64,000 nucleotides of DNA from Ottelia alismoides (taxonomy: Eukaryota > Streptophyta > Magnoliopsida > Alismatales > Hydrocharitaceae): the NCBI GenBank assembly GCA_037367405.1, contig JAZKJV010010752.1, positions 1 to 64,000 of the forward strand, written 5' to 3'. Under the pieces are notes generated by a model. It had not been told where the DNA came from. It saw only the letters and a list, made by a program, of their open reading frames with translations, and ran no database searches. How positions within the stretch are numbered: position 1 is the first letter of the stretch; each line of letters starts with the position of its first letter. Both the position numbers and the translations under genes were made by a program. Of this stretch, positions 60,030-64,000 are shown piece by piece.

Positions 60030-61340
60030 CTAGAATTTTGTATAATTAGTGTTAATTTTTTGGGAAAAAACTATATAGAGGACCTTGATCTTTTGTATAT
60101 TGCATTTATATTTGTCAAGAGGTTTTAATTTAAATATGTTTGGTTAAATTGTAAAATATCCCTTGAATTTTTACTTTAGGGTTCTGCAATGCATGTAAAC
60201 TTTTTAATATTTGCAAAAAGGTAACAGTATTCAATTTTTGTGCATGTTTGTTTAATTTTTATAAATATCATCATTGCTCTAAAAATTATGCAAAAATAGA
60301 GCAATGTACATGGAGGTATATTCTTTCACACCGTATTTTTATCTTTGCATTTTATACAAATTTCTTTTTTAATAAAAATCAAAAAGAGCACTTTTTGCCC
60401 TTGTTTGACTTAGAAAATACATAACAATTATAAAATATTTTTGAAAAAAAATCAAAAAAATAAATTTTTTCTATCAGATCGAAATTCACTATAAATAGAA
60501 GAAGGAAATGATAAAAAATTAAAAACTACAAAATCCTTATAAAATTATATAAATTCTTCAAAAAATCTAAAAAAATCCATTTTATGTCTCTCGATTTTCC
60601 TTATAGTATATATTATCTATTAAAAATAGTTTTGGAAATTTTCTGATTATATTTAGTATTTTTAAATTCCAAAATAATGCAGCTTATTTACTTAATCCCA
60701 GTTTTGAGATATTTTTAACTTTCAAAATACCTAAAATTAGCAAAAATACCCATAAAATCACAAAAACATTAGAAAATATGAAAAAAAACACTAAAACATT
60801 CCGTTTTATGAATTTTGATCGTTTTTATCTATCTTTATAACTATAATACCCTATATTCTATAAATATATATTATAATCATCATAAATACCTTATAAATAC
60901 TTTTAAAACAAAATATATATTTATATTATAAAATGGATTATATTTCTTAATTTTTGTATATTTATTATAATATACATACAAGTATTGTTCACGATATAAA
61001 TATTGTTATATTTATATATTCATATACCCTTACATATATTTTATTTAAATTTAAAAATTGGAGATTCAAAAATTAAATATGTATATATAAAGAGAGAAAA
61101 GAATAATCAAATAAAAGTTTAAAAACCAAAAAAACCACATAAAAGGGCATTTGTGTACATAATTCCTTTTTAATTAGCAATAATCATTAGGCTACCTAGT
61201 TTGCTCTTCCTGGTTCGACCTCTACATACTTACACTATACATCTTTGTTTTTAAAGTATAATAAATTGTACTTTACATTTTTATCATTGATTGATTTATT
61301 ATATGTTGTGGGTTCTTGTTGTCTGACCAAATTTCACCTC
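60030..61340 (+). repeat. LTR second-half segment, copy 1 (Athila-like)
   Basis: From TTTTGTATAATTAGTG to TTGTGGGTTCTTGTTGTCTG it is a direct repeat of about 62217-63505. Its layout (CATGCATGTA, A-rich CCAAAAA strings, then GGTTCGACCTCTACATACTT and a TTGTGGGTTC end) also follows the last 1.2 kb of the Athila LTRs at 11.5-12.6 kb and 28.7-29.8 kb. No gene. Confidence 0.7.
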
Positions 61341-63505
61341 ATTTATGACAGTATCCAACTTGCCTTTCACGCCCCCTTCGTTTCTCGGTGCATTCTCCAT
61401 TCTCATGACCCATAAGTTCCCTTTGATCCTTCATGGATCAAGACCCTGGTGCTCCCTCCACCGCCTTCATCGAGCACCTGTACGTCCTCCCATTTTGCCA
61501 TCGATTTCCACCAATAATAGCCTAGGAAACTTCACCGAAGACCCTTTGAGTTTTATATGCAAGTAACGCTACTAGAAGAGCCCATTTGAGGGCTATTCGA
61601 TTTCAAGAGCGGTTCCAGACTTTCACGCATGCCAGAGCTCCACTGATGAGCTCTAGACCTTTTTGTGGTGGTCTTCCAAATGTGGAAGCCACCCCCAAGC
61701 ATGGATGCCACTTCTTCATCATCGAGAAAGAGGCTCGGGGGTACTCTGATTTGAAGATTGAATCTCGGAGGAGGGGGAGTTCATCCTTGTTGTTCGAGGA
61801 CAGCAGCTACCATTTGATCTGGAGAGGAGCTCTAGATTATTCTTTCGTCGTTTAATCACAAAGGCCATGCACCTTCCGATCCCATCTAGGATTTAATCTC
61901 AGTCACTGCAACCCGAAGTGTCATCGCGCACACAATATGCGCCACGCATCCAAGTGAATCAAGCCTAGCCATTGGATCGCGTGCTATCGGGGGTATATTG
62001 CATATTTTCCCCTCTGACTTTTTGGTTTTATTGCTTAGTCCTGAAAATATGATTTGTAATGTATATAATGGTGGTATTTTTGCATGGAACCCTATATCTC
62101 ATTATGTAATTTCATCGATGTCTATGCCATCTCACCTCACTTGGTCCCCCCACGTGAGGTGCGAATTTTGCACCTATACCCCTATTGATTTTTTATATTT
62201 AAAAATAGTCCATAAATTTGTATAATTAGTGCTAATTTTTTGAGAAAATTATACAGAGGACCTTGAACTTTTTGTATGTTGCACTTATACCCCCGTCAAG
62301 CGATTTTAATTAAAATATATGTGGTTAAATTGTAAATTAGCCCCTGATTTTTTGTTTTAGGGTCCTGGAATGCATGTAGCTTTTTAATATTTGCAAAAAG
62401 GTCCCTAACAATTTTCGATTTTTGTGCATTTTTGTGTATTTTTTATAAATATCATCCTTGCTCTAAAAATGAGCAAAAGTAGGACAATGTACTTGGATGC
62501 ATATTCTTTCATGCCATATTTTTATTGTTGCATTTCATACATATTTACTTTTTATTTAAAAAAAATCAATAAGAGCACTTTTTACCCCTATTTGACTTAG
62601 AAAATATCTAAAATATAAAAAAATGAAAAAAAATCCAAAAAAAACAAATTTTGTCTATCAGATCAAAAATATCTAAAAATATAGAAAGGAAATGATAAAA
62701 AAATTAAAAAGCCCCAAAATCCTTATAAAATTATAAAAATTCTTCAAAAAATCCAAAATTGTTCATTTATCTCTGAATTTTCCTTTTTTATATATTATCT
62801 ATTAAAAATAGTTTTGGGAAATTTTGATTATATTTAGTATTTTTAAATTTTAAAACAATGCGGTCTATTTACTTAATCTCTGTTTTGGGATATTTTTTAC
62901 TTTAAAAATACCTAAAATTTACAAAAATACCCATAAAATTACAAAAACATTAGAAAAAATATGGGGGAAATATTAAAACATTCTGTTTTACGAGCTTTAA
63001 TTATTTTATATATATATTATAATTATAATACCATACATTGTATAAATATATATAATAATGATTATAAAATCCTTATAAATATTTTTAAAACAAAAAATTA
63101 TATATGATGGATTATATTTTGTATATATTATTATGATATAATAATTATTTTACACCCTATATGCATTATTATATTTATATATTCATATACCCTTACACAC
63201 ACATATACATATATATATATGTATTTAGATTAATAAATAAAAAATTAAAAATTAAATATATATATAGAGAGAGAGAGAGAAGAGAATACTCAAATAAAAG
63301 TTTAAAAACCAAAAACCCACGTAAAAAAATATTTGTGTGCATAATTCATTTTTGATTAGCAATAATCATTAGGCTACCTAGTTTGATCTTAGTGGTTCGA
63401 CCTCTACATACTTACACTATACATCTTTATTTGTAGAGTATAATAAATTATACTTTACATTTTTGTCATTGATTGATTCATTATCTGTTGTGGGTTCTTC
63501 TTGTC
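61341..63505 (+). repeat. LTR middle and second half, copy 2 (Athila-like)
   Basis: 61341-62216 is GC-richer and resembles the LTR middle (for example CAGAGCTCCACTGATGAGCTCT, cf. the CCGGAGCAAGCTCCGG block at 27930, and a GGGGGTATATTGC step before the A-rich part). 62217-63505 repeats copy 1. Frames at 61345-61855 have no known domain. This probably continues the Athila-1 3' LTR beyond copia-2, but the exact join is not visible. Confidence 0.6.
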
Positions 63506-64000
63506 TAACCTGACTTTCGTGAGCGGTCGCTTCAACGACACTCTATCTTCGCTTTTTAGAGAGGATATTTTAAACCTTTGCAGAAGTCTCGTCAACAATG
63601 CCCAAGCCCTTCACAACCTTTGTGACGACAAATATTGTTCCATGCAACGAGTTGGGGTTCATGAGCATCAGATGTTCCCTTATAGAGGAAGGTGGATCGA
63701 ATCGAGACTAATTTCTTAGGACATATTTAGGAATATGGTTTATAGAGCAAAGATGTGCAATAACATGGTGTGTAATGGTTGCGTTAAGAATAGCATATCT
63801 AGAAGATATATGAAGGTAAATTCTTTTGAGCATCAAAAATCCTTATACTAACTTGATCATTTATTTACCCAAAAAATAAAATTATTTCCCAAGTATATTT
63901 ATTTGTCCATGTCTCAATTAATGTATGGGACCAAGTACCTCTAGAAAATCCATTGGGCATTAGGATAGAAGGTGTGAGGTCCGCATTGTTCACAATCAGC
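63506..64000. other. Right window edge, nothing recognised
   Basis: Beyond the LTR-end-like TTGTGGGTTC. A 72-codon frame (63501-63719, plus) has no recognisable domain. I cannot tell whether this is retroelement leader or flanking DNA. Confidence 0.4.

Larger units (their letters stand above)
53823..60030 (+). mobile_element. Degraded 3'-truncated copia element (copia-2)
   Basis: It starts TGTTGGACATGCGAGCCC, matching the copia-1 LTR start, in the opposite orientation. Contents: LTR (53823-56402), PBS remnant, leader, gag traces and an integrase fragment ending at about 60030. RT, RNase H and the 3' LTR are missing. Much more decayed than copia-1, so it is an older member of the same or a sister family. 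It lies inside the Athila-1 3' LTR. Confidence 0.85.

Noticed and set aside
63501..63719. 72-codon frame at the right edge as a gene
   Set aside because: No domain match that I recognise, and it starts at the end of an LTR. The window ends before context could help.

Overview
This window looks like intergenic heterochromatin from a large, repeat-rich flowering-plant genome. It is a nest of transposable elements, and I see no intact host gene, tRNA, rRNA or CRISPR array. The plant assignment rests on the element types: Athila-like and chromovirus-like Ty3/gypsy elements, Ty1/copia elements primed by initiator-methionine tRNA, a CACTA (En/Spm) DNA transposon, and an RTE-type LINE tail. The species cannot be told from the sequence. 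Almost every coding region is broken by stops or frameshifts.

Layout: 1-2.9 kb is AT-rich DNA with a GA-rich duplication and a foldback element. 2.9-4.2 kb is a second inverted-repeat element with an extremely C-rich core. 4.4-4.7 kb is a LINE 3' end on the minus strand. From 4.7 kb an old Athila-like element (Athila-1) runs rightward and appears to be the backbone of the locus: RT/RNase H at 4.7-5.5 kb and integrase at 6.9-7.6 kb (split by a minus-strand truncated LTR), then a 3' region at 22.5-22.8 kb and 51.0-52.2 kb, and its 3' LTR from 52.2 kb. A chromovirus remnant lies inside it (7.7-14.5 kb, 3' LTR start at 14502) and was itself hit by an Athila-family solo LTR (8852-12675, target duplication ATACA). 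The chromovirus LTR start opens a palindrome of about 8 kb (arms 14505-17846 and 19167-22504).

A CACTA element (22796-51012) sits inside a stem-loop of the Athila-1 3' region. Stripped of later events it would be only about 5 kb, with a TNP1-like gene and a TNP2 N-terminal stub, both on the minus strand. A second Athila-like element (Athila-2, 26199-35874) inserted into it. Athila-2 lacks its 3' LTR and is followed by a second copy of about 2.9 kb of CACTA sequence (35876-38803) that still holds the unoccupied insertion site. A complete copia element with 2.4-kb LTRs (39378-49975, target duplication ACTTG, minus strand) inserted later. Farther right, a related, older and 3'-truncated copia (53823 to about 60030, plus strand) splits the Athila-1 3' LTR, followed by duplicated LTR segments to about 63.5 kb.

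Nothing here works as a pathway. The value is the layered insertion record and unusual non-coding structures, chiefly: stem-loops each followed by a polypurine-tract-like G run, a 28-bp perfect palindrome with a G-box core in the Athila-family LTRs, and the paired occupied and empty insertion sites.
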